Positions 17,373 through 26,881 of a stretch of 64,000 nucleotides of DNA are shown piece after piece. Every line of letters begins with the position of its first letter. Position 1 is the stretch's first letter. The stretch lies in assembly GCF_900110085.1 (NCBI RefSeq), contig NZ_FOCK01000007.1, forward strand, positions 125,621 through 189,620, in the 5' to 3' direction. The notes beneath the pieces are model-generated. The model was not told the origin of the DNA and searched no databases. It worked only from the letters and a program-made list of their open reading frames with translations. The position numbers and the translations under genes were made by a program. Source of the DNA: Prevotella sp. ne3005 (GTDB lineage: Bacteria > Bacteroidota > Bacteroidia > Bacteroidales > Bacteroidaceae).

Positions 17373-17467
17373 CAGCCTGAACATTAGCGAAAGCAGGACT
17401 TAGTCTAACGATAAGTGGGATTTATTCTACATTATTTATATATTATTAATCAAAAGAGAGAGAATTT

Positions 17468-20400
17468 ATGGAAAAAAGACTAACGTTGTTTTTTGTCAGC
17501 CTCTTCCTGTTCGTAGGTAGTGCGCTGGCTCAGACGAAAGTTTCCGGTACTGTGCTCTCACAGGAAGACGGTCAGCCGATCATCGGTGCAGCCGTTAAGG
17601 TAGATGGAACAAGTACCGGTATGTTGACTGACGTGAATGGTCGTTTCAGCCTGACTCTTCCTGAGGGAAAGAAGACGCTGACGATCTCTTACCTGGGTTA
17701 TGAGCCCAAGACCGTGACAGCCAAGAACGGTATGCGCGTCTTCTTGAAGAGCGACGCCGCTGCACTCGACGAGGTGATCGTTGTGGCTTACGGTACTCAG
17801 AAGAAGTCAGCATTCACAGGTTCTGCCGCTCAGGTAGACGCTAAGGCTATCGAGGCTCACGTTTCTTCAAACGTTGCCAACTCACTGGCCGGTGCCGCCC
17901 CTGGTGTGCAGATCATGAGCGATAGTGGTGACCCAACCAACAGCTCACCCACCATCCGCATCCGTGGTATCGGTTCTATGTCGGCTGGTAACAACCCGCT
18001 GATCGTGCTCGACGGTATGCCTTACGATGGTAGGCTGAACTCTATCAACCCGAGCGATGTTGAGTCGATGACGGTGCTGAAGGATGCTTCTGCAAGTGCC
18101 ATCTACGGTGCCCGTGGTGCCAACGGTGTTGTGCTGATCACCACCAAGAAGGGCCGCAACCAGGACGCCGAGATCAAGTTCGACGCCAAGTGGGGTTCTA
18201 ACAGCCGCCTGATTCCGCAGTACGACGTGATCGACAATCCCGGTCAGTACTACGAGGCTCACTTCCAGCAGCTGTACAACTCGCAGATCTACAACGGCAA
18301 GACCGCTGCCGAGGCTTATGCTTTCGCCAACAAGAATCTCTACGACCAGAACAACGGTGGTCTGGGTTACCAGATTTTCACTGTTCCCGACGGTGAGAAC
18401 CTAATTGGTACCAACCTGAAGCTGAACCCCAACGCTAAGCTGGGTTACACATACAAGGATCCTAAGACCGGTGAGGAATACTACTATACACCTGACGACT
18501 GGTACGACGAGGCTTTCCACAACTCATTCCGTCAGGAGTACAACGTCAGCTTCAGCGGTGTGACCGACAAGCTGAACTACTATGCCAGCGCCGGTTACCT
18601 GAAGGACGGTGGTGTTGTTAACAACTCTGACATGCAGCGTTATACCGCCCGTCTGAACGTGGACTATCAGGTGAAGAAGTGGTTGAAGATCGGCACCAAC
18701 ATGAGCTACGCCCATCGCGACGCCAACCAGCCCTCTTACTCTTCTTCATGGGGTTCGTCTGGTAACATCTTCTATATCTGTAACATGATCGCTCCCATCT
18801 ATCCCCTGTATGTTCGCAATGCCGACGGCAGCATCAAGACAGAGGACGGACGCACGGTCTATGACTCAAACAACACGAGCTTCAAGCGCGCTAACTTCGT
18901 TGGTAACGCTATCCGCGATAACGAGGTGAACCGCACCAAGTCATATAGTGACGACTTCAACGGCAAGTTCTCAGCTATCTTCACCCCAATCGAGGGTCTG
19001 ACACTGAGTGCCAACCTCGCCGTTTCTTCACGTAACACCCGTGAGAATGACCTCTATTCTACCTTTGGTAGCGCTTCTGCACAGGACGGTATCGCCGATC
19101 TGTATCAGTATCGTTTCTTCAACGTGACTAACCAGTATCTGGCCAACTACCGTACCGACTTCGCCAACAACACCCACCATCTGGATGTGCTGGCCGGTTA
19201 CGAGCAGTACAAGCTGAAGTACCAGTACATCAATGGCAGCAACGACCACCTGTTCAACCCCTACATCGGTGAGCTTGGCAACGCTGCTGGTACTGATAAC
19301 AAGCAGATGAACTCATTCACTCAGGAGTATATGACCGAAGGTTTCCTGGGTCGTGTACAGTATGACTACCTCGAGAAGTACTTCGTGAGCGCTTCTTATC
19401 GTCGCGACGCTTCTAGCCGTTTCGCTCCCGGACACCGCTGGGGTAACTTCTTCAGCGTTGGTCTCGCTTGGGAAATGTCGAAGGAGAAGTTCCTGAAGGA
19501 CGTGAAGTGGATCGACATGCTGAAGTTGAAGGCCAGCTATGGTGAGCAGGGTAACGACGCTATCGGTACTACTGCCGGCTCGCTGAGCTCGACTTCTACA
19601 TCAGGTTGGTACACCCCGTATGCCGACCAGTATGAGGCTTCTTATGCCAACGGCTACTCACTCGTACTGAAGTATAAGGGTAACGAGGAGCTGACTTGGG
19701 AAAAGTCGAAGGCTTTCAACGTAGGTGTTGACTTCTCACTCTTCAAGGGTCGTCTGACCGGTACCATCGAGTACTTCAACCGCAAGACCTCTGATCTGCT
19801 GTACTACAAGCCCGTGCCCCTGTCAGCAGGTAACCCCACCGGTGAGTATCCTACCAACGTAGGTAAGATCACCAACAAGGGTGTTGAGTTCAACGTAGTA
19901 GGTACCATCGTGAAGACCAGCGACATCCTCTGGACTGCCAACCTGAACCTGACTCACTACAAGAACACCGTCGACGAGCTCGATGAGTCTGTTCGTGAGA
20001 ATGGTATCAAATACTCTACTTCTATCATCACCGAGGGCGGCTCGCTCTACGATGCTTACATGTACAAGTTTGCCGGTGTCAACAAGGAGACTGGTGAGGC
20101 TATGTACTACTATAAGGAGAAGGATGAGAATGGCAAGGAGACTGGCCGCGACCTGACCACCAGCAACTTCTCACAGGCCGACAAGTATAACTGCGGCAGC
20201 GTGCTGCCTAAGGTTTACGGTGGTTTCGGCACCACGCTCGACATCTACGGCTTCGACCTCTCTGCACAGTTCCAGTTCCAGCTCGGCGGTAAGATCTACG
20301 ACGGTTCTTATCAGGCCCTGATGCACACTCAGGCTTCTGCAGGTCAGGCTTGGCACAAGGATGCCCTGAAGGCTTGGACTCCCGAGAACCCCAACTCATG

Positions 20401-20713
20401 CATCCCCCGCATGGATGGCGACACACAGGTTGGACAGTCGGCTGTCGACCGTTTCCAGATCAGTTCTAACTATCTGAGTCTGAACAACCTGACGCTGGGT
20501 TACACCTTCCCCAAGAAGCTGATTGCCCCGCTGACACTCTCAAATCTGCGTATCTATGTTGCAGGCGAGAATCTGTTCGTATGGTCAAAGCGTAAGGGCC
20601 TCGATCCCCGCTACTCACTTGGTATCGGTGGTTACACCAGCGGTTCAGGTCTGAACACGAACTCTTACTCTGCTATGCGTACCATCACAGCCGGTCTGTC
20701 CGTATCGTTCTAA
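17468..20713 (+). CDS. SusC/RagA-type TonB-dependent outer-membrane transporter
   Basis: 1081 residues. Signal peptide (1-21), a carboxypeptidase-regulatory-like domain (about 24-100), the DEVIVVAYGTQKK TonB-box region, the plug (PTIRIRGIGSMSAGNNPLIVLDGMPYDG and DASASAIYGARGANGVVLITTKKG) and a beta-barrel ending in SVSF. It imports an oligosaccharide or other large ligand together with the SusD partner downstream. The gene uses more GGT and GCT codons than its neighbours, which suggests high expression. No glycan-degrading gene is adjacent, so the substrate cannot be read from context. Confidence 0.96.
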   Translation: MEKRLTLFFVSLFLFVGSALAQTKVSGTVLSQEDGQPIIGAAVKVDGTSTGMLTDVNGRFSLTLPEGKKTLTISYLGYEPKTVTAKNGMRVFLKSDAAALDEVIVVAYGTQKKSAFTGSAAQVDAKAIEAHVSSNVANSLAGAAPGVQIMSDSGDPTNSSPTIRIRGIGSMSAGNNPLIVLDGMPYDGRLNSINPSDVESMTVLKDASASAIYGARGANGVVLITTKKGRNQDAEIKFDAKWGSNSRLIPQYDVIDNPGQYYEAHFQQLYNSQIYNGKTAAEAYAFANKNLYDQNNGGLGYQIFTVPDGENLIGTNLKLNPNAKLGYTYKDPKTGEEYYYTPDDWYDEAFHNSFRQEYNVSFSGVTDKLNYYASAGYLKDGGVVNNSDMQRYTARLNVDYQVKKWLKIGTNMSYAHRDANQPSYSSSWGSSGNIFYICNMIAPIYPLYVRNADGSIKTEDGRTVYDSNNTSFKRANFVGNAIRDNEVNRTKSYSDDFNGKFSAIFTPIEGLTLSANLAVSSRNTRENDLYSTFGSASAQDGIADLYQYRFFNVTNQYLANYRTDFANNTHHLDVLAGYEQYKLKYQYINGSNDHLFNPYIGELGNAAGTDNKQMNSFTQEYMTEGFLGRVQYDYLEKYFVSASYRRDASSRFAPGHRWGNFFSVGLAWEMSKEKFLKDVKWIDMLKLKASYGEQGNDAIGTTAGSLSSTSTSGWYTPYADQYEASYANGYSLVLKYKGNEELTWEKSKAFNVGVDFSLFKGRLTGTIEYFNRKTSDLLYYKPVPLSAGNPTGEYPTNVGKITNKGVEFNVVGTIVKTSDILWTANLNLTHYKNTVDELDESVRENGIKYSTSIITEGGSLYDAYMYKFAGVNKETGEAMYYYKEKDENGKETGRDLTTSNFSQADKYNCGSVLPKVYGGFGTTLDIYGFDLSAQFQFQLGGKIYDGSYQALMHTQASAGQAWHKDALKAWTPENPNSCIPRMDGDTQVGQSAVDRFQISSNYLSLNNLTLGYTFPKKLIAPLTLSNLRIYVAGENLFVWSKRKGLDPRYSLGIGGYTSGSGLNTNSYSAMRTITAGLSVSF

Positions 20714-20748
20714 TGGTAATAAAGTTAAAAGCTAAAAAAGTTAAGAAT

Positions 20749-22380
20749 ATGAAGTTCAATAAGATATCAATTCTCGCAGTAGCCGGTGTGCTGACACTCA
20801 CCGCCTGCGACGACGTGAACAAGCAGGAGCCTGCAGGCGGCATGATCACTCAGGACCAGCTGACGGCGACCTACAGCGCCATCCCCACTCGTGTGGACGC
20901 CACCTTCGCCGGAATGTTCAACATGATGGGTGAGCCTTACGGCGTATTCGGCACAGGCCGTAGCCGTGCCGACGACTTCGGCTTCGTGATGGCAGCCCTC
21001 TCGCAGGATGCTGAGGGTGCCGACTATATCTATCCCAACAGCGGTTACAACTGGTTCTCTGTATGCGGTGAGTACACCTCGCGTACACCTAACTACGCTA
21101 ACCCCTACATCCGCTACGCCATCGTCTACAATCAGATTAAGATTGCCAACGACCTGATCAGCTCGTTGGGTGCCAATGAGGACGACGCCAGTAAGAACAA
21201 GGTGGCTCAGGCCCGCGCTATCCGCGCCTTCGACTACCTGAACCTCGTGCCTTACTTCCAGTTCAACTACCAGGGCCACCAGAGCGACCCCTGCGTGCCC
21301 ATCGTGACTCCTGAGACGCCCGATCCCGCCAACAACCCCCGTGCTTCGGTGCAGGAGTGCTACGACCTTATCATGGACGACCTCAACGCTGCCATCTCCG
21401 TGCTCGGCACCCAACGCGACAGCAAGGCACAGGTCGACATCAACGTGGCCTATGGTCTGCGTGCCCGCGCCAACCTCTATATGGGTAAGTGGGCCGACGC
21501 CGCCGCCGATGCTGCCAAGGCTATGGAGGGCTACACCCCCGCCACTATCGAGGAGGTTAGCACACCTACCTTCGTCGATGCCAGCGAGCATAACTGGATC
21601 TGGGGTATCATCCTGACCGACGACCAGGCTCAGGACCGCTATGCCACCAGCGCCTCTTGGCTGTCGAGCTTCTCAGCCAGCGCCTACACGGCCGGTGCTG
21701 CCTGCTACGCTATGATCAACAAGATGCTCTACGATAAGATTCCCGCCACCGACGTCCGCAAGGGCTGGTGGGTTGACGAGAACCTCCACTCACCCCTGCT
21801 CGCTACCATCACTTGGAATGGTAAGACCGGCGACGACATCGCTCCCCTCTACATCGCTGACGTGAAGGAGCCGTTCGAGCCTTACACCAACGTGAAGTTC
21901 GGTATGAAGCGCGGTATCGGTAACACCATCAACGCCAACGACTTCCCCCTGATGCGTGTCGAGGAGATGATCCTGATCCAGGCCGAGGGTCTTGCCAAGA
22001 GCGGCAACGAGGCTCAGGCCAAGCAGATTCTCGAGAACTTCGTGAAGACCTATCGTGATCCTTCTTACGACATCTCGAAGAGCGGCCGTAACCTCGCCGA
22101 CGAGATCTGGTACCAGCGCCGTGTAGAGCTCTGGGGCGAAGGCTTCTTCATGGCCGACGCCAACCGTCTGCACAAGCCCGTGGTTCGCTTCAAGGACAAT
22201 GCCGAGAGCACCAACGAGCCCGATGCCTTCCGCTTCAACATCGATCCCGATGATCCTTGGCTGCTCATGCGCTTCAGCGACAGCGAGACCAATGCCAATG
22301 CCGCTATTGTCAACAACGAAGGCGGCTCTCAGCCCAAGCAGGACCAGAACCCCTCACTTCGTGACGGTGTGACTGATTAA
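20749..22380 (+). CDS. SusD/RagB-type outer-membrane lipoprotein
   Basis: 543 residues from the ATG at 20749. The N-terminal signal ends in the lipobox TLTAC, placing it on the outer membrane, where it caps the SusC barrel and binds ligand. TPR helices follow (ARAIRAFDYLNLVPYFQ, AYGLRARANLYMGKWADAA), and the C-terminal DEIWYQRRVELWGEG stretch is typical of SusD/RagB. The upstream ATG at 20713 overlaps the susC stop but would add 12 Lys-rich residues before the signal peptide, so it is rejected. Confidence 0.95.
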   Translation: MKFNKISILAVAGVLTLTACDDVNKQEPAGGMITQDQLTATYSAIPTRVDATFAGMFNMMGEPYGVFGTGRSRADDFGFVMAALSQDAEGADYIYPNSGYNWFSVCGEYTSRTPNYANPYIRYAIVYNQIKIANDLISSLGANEDDASKNKVAQARAIRAFDYLNLVPYFQFNYQGHQSDPCVPIVTPETPDPANNPRASVQECYDLIMDDLNAAISVLGTQRDSKAQVDINVAYGLRARANLYMGKWADAAADAAKAMEGYTPATIEEVSTPTFVDASEHNWIWGIILTDDQAQDRYATSASWLSSFSASAYTAGAACYAMINKMLYDKIPATDVRKGWWVDENLHSPLLATITWNGKTGDDIAPLYIADVKEPFEPYTNVKFGMKRGIGNTINANDFPLMRVEEMILIQAEGLAKSGNEAQAKQILENFVKTYRDPSYDISKSGRNLADEIWYQRRVELWGEGFFMADANRLHKPVVRFKDNAESTNEPDAFRFNIDPDDPWLLMRFSDSETNANAAIVNNEGGSQPKQDQNPSLRDGVTD

Positions 22381-22408
22381 AGGTAAAACAGTAAAAAAGT
22401 AAAGAGTT

Positions 22409-23218
22409 ATGAAGATCAATAAGATTTTTATGCTGGCCACGATGGCACTCGTAAGCATGGGCATCGCCTCTTGTAGCAGCGACGACGACTATGCTCCCGG
22501 CAAGCCCGCTGGCAGCAACGACGTATATTTCACGAATGAGGCTAGCCAGGCTATCGAGCTGACCGCCACGAGCTTCACCATCACCCTGGGCCGTGCCGAT
22601 GCAGGCAGCGCCATTTCTGTGCCCCTGGTACAGCGTCAGGTAGCCTCTGTGTTCACCGTTCCCGCAACGGCTGAATTCGCAGCCGGTCAGACCGAGACCG
22701 AGGTAACCATCCAGGTCAGCAGTGAGGCAGAGCCTTTCACCGACTATCAACTTCGTCTGGCCATCCCCGAGGAGTACACCTCGCCCTACAAGGCTGGTGA
22801 TCCAAAAATGGTGCCAGAGCTGAACATCTACATCCACAAGGAGGACTATAAGGACTACGCTAAGGTTCTCTACGACGACCAGTTCTGGTATGAGGAAAGC
22901 TGGGAGGATGTGCTCCAGTACTCAGCCACACTCGACCTCTACCGTATCGCTCCGTTCGCAGAGGGCTTCTGGATGTTCTACAAGATTGAGGAGGGCAAGA
23001 GCATCACCCCATGCACCAGCGAGGGTAAGGCTTACACCGGCGCCATCGCCACTGGTATCACGCACCCGAGCTACGGAGCTGTGAGCGCTACATGGGTCAA
23101 AGACGATAGCGGTTACGATGCCAACGAGAATGCCTACTATGTCAACTATGAGTGGACAGTATCCGCCGGTTCATTCGGCAAAGGCTACAACCTCATCAAG
23201 ATCCTCAGCAAGTTCTAA
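22409..23218 (+). CDS. surface lipoprotein with Calx-beta-like domain (third gene of sus-like operon)
   Basis: 269 residues. The signal peptide ends in MGIASC (lipobox). Residues about 35-125 (TLGRADAGSAISVPLV, then FAAGQTETEVTIQV) resemble a Calx-beta or Ig-like strand domain. The C-terminal half is aromatic-rich (DDQFWYEESWEDVLQYSA) and unknown to me. Its place after susD is where SusE/SusF-like surface glycan-binding proteins are usually found, so ligand capture at the cell surface is likely. Confidence 0.75.
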   Translation: MKINKIFMLATMALVSMGIASCSSDDDYAPGKPAGSNDVYFTNEASQAIELTATSFTITLGRADAGSAISVPLVQRQVASVFTVPATAEFAAGQTETEVTIQVSSEAEPFTDYQLRLAIPEEYTSPYKAGDPKMVPELNIYIHKEDYKDYAKVLYDDQFWYEESWEDVLQYSATLDLYRIAPFAEGFWMFYKIEEGKSITPCTSEGKAYTGAIATGITHPSYGAVSATWVKDDSGYDANENAYYVNYEWTVSAGSFGKGYNLIKILSKF

Positions 23219-23237
23219 ACAAACTCTGATAAAGTTG

Positions 23238-23272
23238 AATCCCCTCGCGGTGGGCGAGGGGATTTCTTTTTT
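23238..23272 (+). terminator. terminator of the sus-like operon
   Basis: AATCCCCTCGC (23238-23248) and GCGAGGGGATT (23254-23264) form a perfect 11-base stem with a five-base loop, followed by a T-rich run. Confidence 0.9.
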
Positions 23273-23280
23273 CTTATGGG

Positions 23281-23328
23281 GAGAAAGAATGAGAGAGGGG
23301 GCGAAAGAATGAAAGAGAGGGGCGAAAG
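23281..23328. repeat. 21-base tandem repeat, about 2.3 units
   Basis: Two units of the type GAAAGAATGARAGAGRGGGG-C with a third begun (CGAAAG). Purine-only on the plus strand; no coding role seen. Confidence 0.65.
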
Positions 23329-23340
23329 CCCAGAACAAAA

Positions 23341-23369
23341 AAAAGAGAGACCCTGAAAGTCTCTCTTTT
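23341..23369 (-). terminator. tRNA-Lys terminator
   Basis: AAAAGAGAGAC (23341-23351) and GTCTCTCTTTT (23359-23369) form an 11-base stem. On the minus strand a run of T follows, directly downstream of the tRNA. Confidence 0.85.
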
Positions 23370-23372
23370 CCG

Positions 23373-23445
23373 TGATCCGTTTGGGGCTCGAACCCAAGAC
23401 CCCAACATTAAAAGTGTTGTGCTCTACCGACTGAGCTAACGGATC
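23373..23445 (-). tRNA. tRNA-Lys (UUU)
   Basis: 73 bases. Acceptor stem GATCCGT/ACGGATC with discriminator A, D arm GCTC...GAGC, anticodon stem CAACA/TGTTG with loop CTTTTAA (anticodon TTT), and T arm TTGGG-TTCGAGC-CCCAA. CCA is not encoded. Confidence 0.97.
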
Positions 23446-23510
23446 GACCTTATTTTGCTATCTCTCGAAAGCGGGTGCAAAGGTAGGCATAATTTTTGAA
23501 TCTGCCAAAT

Positions 23511-24608
23511 TTATTCGGATGAATTTTCTTTTGGCGGCTCATTTTCGTTCTCTTTTGTCACATATCGCTGGTAGTAGGCTATCAACAGCGTGGTCAAAGG
23601 CAGGGCGATAATCAGGCCGATGAATCCCAGCAGAGCACCCCAGACGGAGAGCGAAAGCAGCAGGATGGCAGGGTTGAGTCCCATAGCCTTACCCATCACC
23701 TTCGGCGTGACCACCATATCGCAAATGAGCTGTACGATGATGAACACCAACAGGGCCATGATCAGGATAAACCAGAAGTTCTGACCCGTATCTGCCGACT
23801 TGAGCAGGGCGAGGAGCACTGTGGGGATAAGGGCAAACGTATGGAGATAGGGCACAAGGTCCATGATGCCGATCATGATGCCCAGACCGATAGCCATCGG
23901 GAAGTCGATGATGGTGAAGCCTATGCAGAATAGCACACCCATGATAAGGGCCACCAGACCCTGACCTCGGATGTAGTTGTTCAGCTCGCGCTCTACGTCG
24001 AGCATCAGCTCTGACCAGAAAGGACGCGCCTTCTTGGGGAAGATACGAATCCAATTATCGGTGAGATACTCGTAGTCGAGCAGGATGAAGAACATATATA
24101 ATAAGGTGATAAACGAGGCAACGACGCTCACGACGATGCTGTAGGTATGTCCCAACACGCTGAACAGCTCGGGCATCACGGTCTTAAGACCATCTGTGAA
24201 GGTACTGCTCTGGAAGAAGTCACCTATCTCATCCTGATTATCCACCCACCACTGGGTGATGGCTCCAGGAATACTGTCGATATGGGCCTCCTTGCGGATA
24301 TAGTCGCTAGCCAACTGACCCAGTTTTTCAAACTGCTCAATCATCGGGGGGATGATGAGGTAGACGATGCCACTGACAACGGCAACGACGAGGATGAGCG
24401 TCAGGATGATGCTCAGCGCACGGGGCAGGTGCATGCGGCGCTCCACGAACTTCACGATTGGATAAAGCAGGTAGGCGAAGAACCAGGCGATAACAAACGG
24501 CAGCAGCACACTACTCAGATAGTTAATCAACAGCAGGATGCCCAGAATCAGCAGGCCTGCTCCTATCCAGCGTACAAGGCGGTCAAGCGTGATGGTCTTT
24601 TCTTTCAT
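23511..24608 (-). CDS. AI-2E family (PerM/YdiK-like) membrane transporter
   Basis: 365 residues from the ATG at 24608. Two hydrophobic segments near the N-terminus, a soluble helical middle (residues about 90-170), then several membrane segments, including [16 protein letters not shown] and the [19 protein letters not shown] stretch characteristic of the AI-2E/PerM family. The transported substrate is not predictable; family members export small molecules or act as Na+/H+ antiporters. The longer in-frame extension to 24749 lies inside tdk and is not plausible as protein. The start overlaps the tdk end by 26 bases. Confidence 0.9.
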   Translation of the reverse strand: MKEKTITLDRLVRWIGAGLLILGILLLINYLSSVLLPFVIAWFFAYLLYPIVKFVERRMHLPRALSIILTLILVVAVVSGIVYLIIPPMIEQFEKLGQLASDYIRKEAHIDSIPGAITQWWVDNQDEIGDFFQSSTFTDGLKTVMPELFSVLGHTYSIVVSVVASFITLLYMFFILLDYEYLTDNWIRIFPKKARPFWSELMLDVERELNNYIRGQGLVALIMGVLFCIGFTIIDFPMAIGLGIMIGIMDLVPYLHTFALIPTVLLALLKSADTGQNFWFILIMALLVFIIVQLICDMVVTPKVMGKAMGLNPAILLLSLSVWGALLGFIGLIIALPLTTLLIAYYQRYVTKENENEPPKENSSE

Positions 24609-25185
24609 TTTCTTCTTGTATTGCTTTTTGATAACATTCACGACACAGAGGTTCGTATTCCGTAGTCTCGCCCAGGAGCACCCGCTGCTGGGAGGCCACT
24701 TTACGATGGCTGACGTAGGCCAGATTGCCACAGCGCACACAGATGGCATGCACCTTTGTCACTTCGTCGGCAATGGCACAGAGGGCAGGCATCGGGCCAA
24801 AGGGCACACCCTTATAGTCCATATCAAGGCCTGCCACGATGACACGCACCCCACGGTTGGCCAGTTCATTGCAGACATCGACCAGACCCATATCGAAGAA
24901 TTGGGCCTCGTCGATACCCACCACGTCGATATCGCTCGACAGCAGCAGAATACTGGCTGATGAATCTATAGGCGTAGAGAGGATGTGATTCTGGTCATGG
25001 CTTACCACATCCTCCTCAGAATATCGTACATCGATAGCCGGTTTATAGATCTCCACTTTCTGACGGGCGAACTGCGCACGTCTTAGTCGGCGGATCAGTT
25101 CCTCCGTCTTGCCCGAGAACATCGAGCCGCACACCACTTCTATTCTCCCAGGACGGTGAGCCTCTCCTGTTAAGTTTTCAGTCAT
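24583..25185 (-). CDS. tdk: thymidine kinase
   Basis: 200 residues. Phosphorylates thymidine (salvage, cytoplasm). The P-loop is [17 protein letters not shown]; the DEAQFF motif ([11 protein letters not shown]) holds the catalytic Glu; four zinc-binding Cys are in CVRCGN and CREC. Its 3' end overlaps the AI-2E transporter start by 26 bases, so the two are co-transcribed and possibly coupled in translation. Confidence 0.97.
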   Translation of the reverse strand: MTENLTGEAHRPGRIEVVCGSMFSGKTEELIRRLRRAQFARQKVEIYKPAIDVRYSEEDVVSHDQNHILSTPIDSSASILLLSSDIDVVGIDEAQFFDMGLVDVCNELANRGVRVIVAGLDMDYKGVPFGPMPALCAIADEVTKVHAICVRCGNLAYVSHRKVASQQRVLLGETTEYEPLCRECYQKAIQEENERKDHHA

Positions 25186-25193
25186 AATCGTTG

Positions 25194-25201
25194 CAAAGTT
25201 A
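25194..25201 (-). promoter_or_regulatory. tdk promoter -7 element
   Basis: TAACTTTG on the minus strand, eight bases before the tdk ATG, so the leader is only a few bases. Confidence 0.65.
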
Positions 25202-25264
25202 CGAATAAGTTCCTAATTATATTAAAAAATAAGGATTAAAAATTAAAAATTGTGCCAAAAGTGT

Positions 25265-25314
25265 CATTTTTTTACTTTTCACCTTTCACTTTTCACTTCT
25301 ATTTTGTAACTTTG
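25265..25314 (+). promoter_or_regulatory. rsmI promoter with CTTTTCA repeats
   Basis: TAACTTTG (25307-25314) lies nine bases before the ATG. It is preceded by degenerate CTTTTCA heptamers (25272-25299) and CTTCTATTTTG. Nearly the same module, in the same order, precedes lptF/G at 47573-47620. Confidence 0.65.
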
Positions 25315-25323
25315 CCCCCTGTT

Positions 25324-25998
25324 ATGGGTATTTTGTACATTGTACCAACCCCAGTAGGCAATATGGAGGACATGACCTTTCGTGCCGTCCGTATCTTGAA
25401 AGAGGTAGACCTTGTGCTGGCAGAGGACACCCGTACTTCGGGTATCCTCCTGAAGCATTTCGACATCCGTAACCAGCTGATGTCGCATCATAAATTCAAT
25501 GAACATGGTACTTCCGCAGGTATCGTCGGCCGTCTGTTGGCTGGTGAGAATGTGGCACTAATCAGTGATGCCGGCACACCTGGTATCAGCGACCCTGGTT
25601 TTTTCCTTGTCCGCGAAGCTGTCCGTGCAGGTGTCGAAGTGCAGTGCCTCCCGGGGGCCACGGCCTTTGTGCCCGCCCTGGTGTCGAGCGGTCTGCCCTG
25701 CGACCGTTTCGCCTTCGAAGGTTTCCTACCCCAGAAGAAGGGTCGCCAGACCAAGATCGAGTCGCTCAAGGACGAACCGCGTACGATGATCTTCTACGAG
25801 TCGCCCTATCGGGTGGTGAAAACCCTCCAGCAGTTTGCCGAGGCATATGGTGGCGACCGTCAGGTGAGCGTCTGCCGTGAAATCTCGAAAATCCATGAGG
25901 AGAGCGTACGCGGCACCCTCGACGAGGTGATTGCCCATTTCAAGGAGAAAGAGCCCAAGGGTGAGATTGTCATCATCCTGGAAGGAAAGAAGGAGTAA
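25324..25998 (+). CDS. rsmI: 16S rRNA (cytidine1402-2'-O)-methyltransferase
   Basis: 224 residues from the ATG at 25324. GILYIVPTPVGNMEDMT at the start, LAEDTR, and LISDAGTPGISDPG are RsmI signatures; the fold is that of tetrapyrrole methylases using SAM. The upstream in-frame GTG at 25252 lies before the promoter and would add an aromatic-rich run encoded by the repeat, so it is rejected. Confidence 0.95.
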   Translation: MGILYIVPTPVGNMEDMTFRAVRILKEVDLVLAEDTRTSGILLKHFDIRNQLMSHHKFNEHGTSAGIVGRLLAGENVALISDAGTPGISDPGFFLVREAVRAGVEVQCLPGATAFVPALVSSGLPCDRFAFEGFLPQKKGRQTKIESLKDEPRTMIFYESPYRVVKTLQQFAEAYGGDRQVSVCREISKIHEESVRGTLDEVIAHFKEKEPKGEIVIILEGKKE

Positions 25999-26032
25999 AA
26001 CAGTGAAATGTATAATTATAAATAAATAAGGT

Positions 26033-26881
26033 ATGAAAAAGCTATTTATCTTGACCGTATGTGCGATTGCACTGGGAAGTTGTAATGAAGGTGTGAAGAA
26101 AGCAGAGGAAGCTGCACAGCAGCAGCGCGACTCTTTGGAGCAGATCATCTCGCAGAAAGACAATGAGATCAACGACATGATGACCACGCTGAGTGACATC
26201 GAAGAGGGGTTCCGTGAGATTACCGAGGCCCAGAACCGCGTGACGCTCGCCAAGCAGGGCGAAGGTACCAACACCACCCAGCGCATCAAGGAGAATTTCC
26301 AGTTCATCCAGTCGGTTATGAAGCAGAACAAGGAACTGATCAACAAGCTGAAGCAGCAGGTACGCGAGAGTAGCGTGAAGGGCGGACAGCTGAAGAAGAT
26401 CATCGACAACCTCACCGAGCAGATGGAGAAGAAAGACCAGCAGCTTCAGACGCTCCGCGAGGAACTCGACAAGAAAGATATCCACATCGCCGAACTCGAC
26501 GAGAAAGTGGCCGACCTGAACACCAACGTCACCAATCTGACTGCCGAGAACACTGAGAAGGCCCAGACCATCTCAAATCAAGATAAGCAGCTGAACACCG
26601 CCTGGTTTGTCTTCGGCACCAGCAAAGAACTAAAGGAGCACAATGTGCTTGTCAAGGGTAAGGTGCTGCAGGGCGACTTCGACAAGAGCTACTTCACGAA
26701 GATCGACATCCGCATCGACAAGGAGATCAAACTCTACAGCAAGTCGGCTCATATCCTGACCACTCATCCTGCCAGCGCCTATACGCTGGAGCGCGATGCC
26801 AACAAGCAGTATATCCTCCGCATCACCGACCCGCAGCTCTTCTGGTCAACGAGCAAGTATCTCGTCATACAGGTGAAATAA
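26033..26881 (+). CDS. coiled-coil lipoprotein
   Basis: 282 residues. The signal peptide ends in ALGSC (lipobox). Residues about 25-190 are an almost unbroken coiled coil rich in Glu, Lys and Gln, followed by a compact C-terminal domain (WFVFGTSKELKEHNVL ... YLVIQVK). Proteins of this shape are widespread in Bacteroidota; one named relative may be the Cbp1-type collagen-binding adhesin, but I am not certain. It follows rsmI by 34 bases and probably shares its promoter. The 3' end overlaps the convergent isomerase gene by 17 bases. Confidence 0.8.
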   Translation: MKKLFILTVCAIALGSCNEGVKKAEEAAQQQRDSLEQIISQKDNEINDMMTTLSDIEEGFREITEAQNRVTLAKQGEGTNTTQRIKENFQFIQSVMKQNKELINKLKQQVRESSVKGGQLKKIIDNLTEQMEKKDQQLQTLREELDKKDIHIAELDEKVADLNTNVTNLTAENTEKAQTISNQDKQLNTAWFVFGTSKELKEHNVLVKGKVLQGDFDKSYFTKIDIRIDKEIKLYSKSAHILTTHPASAYTLERDANKQYILRITDPQLFWSTSKYLVIQVK

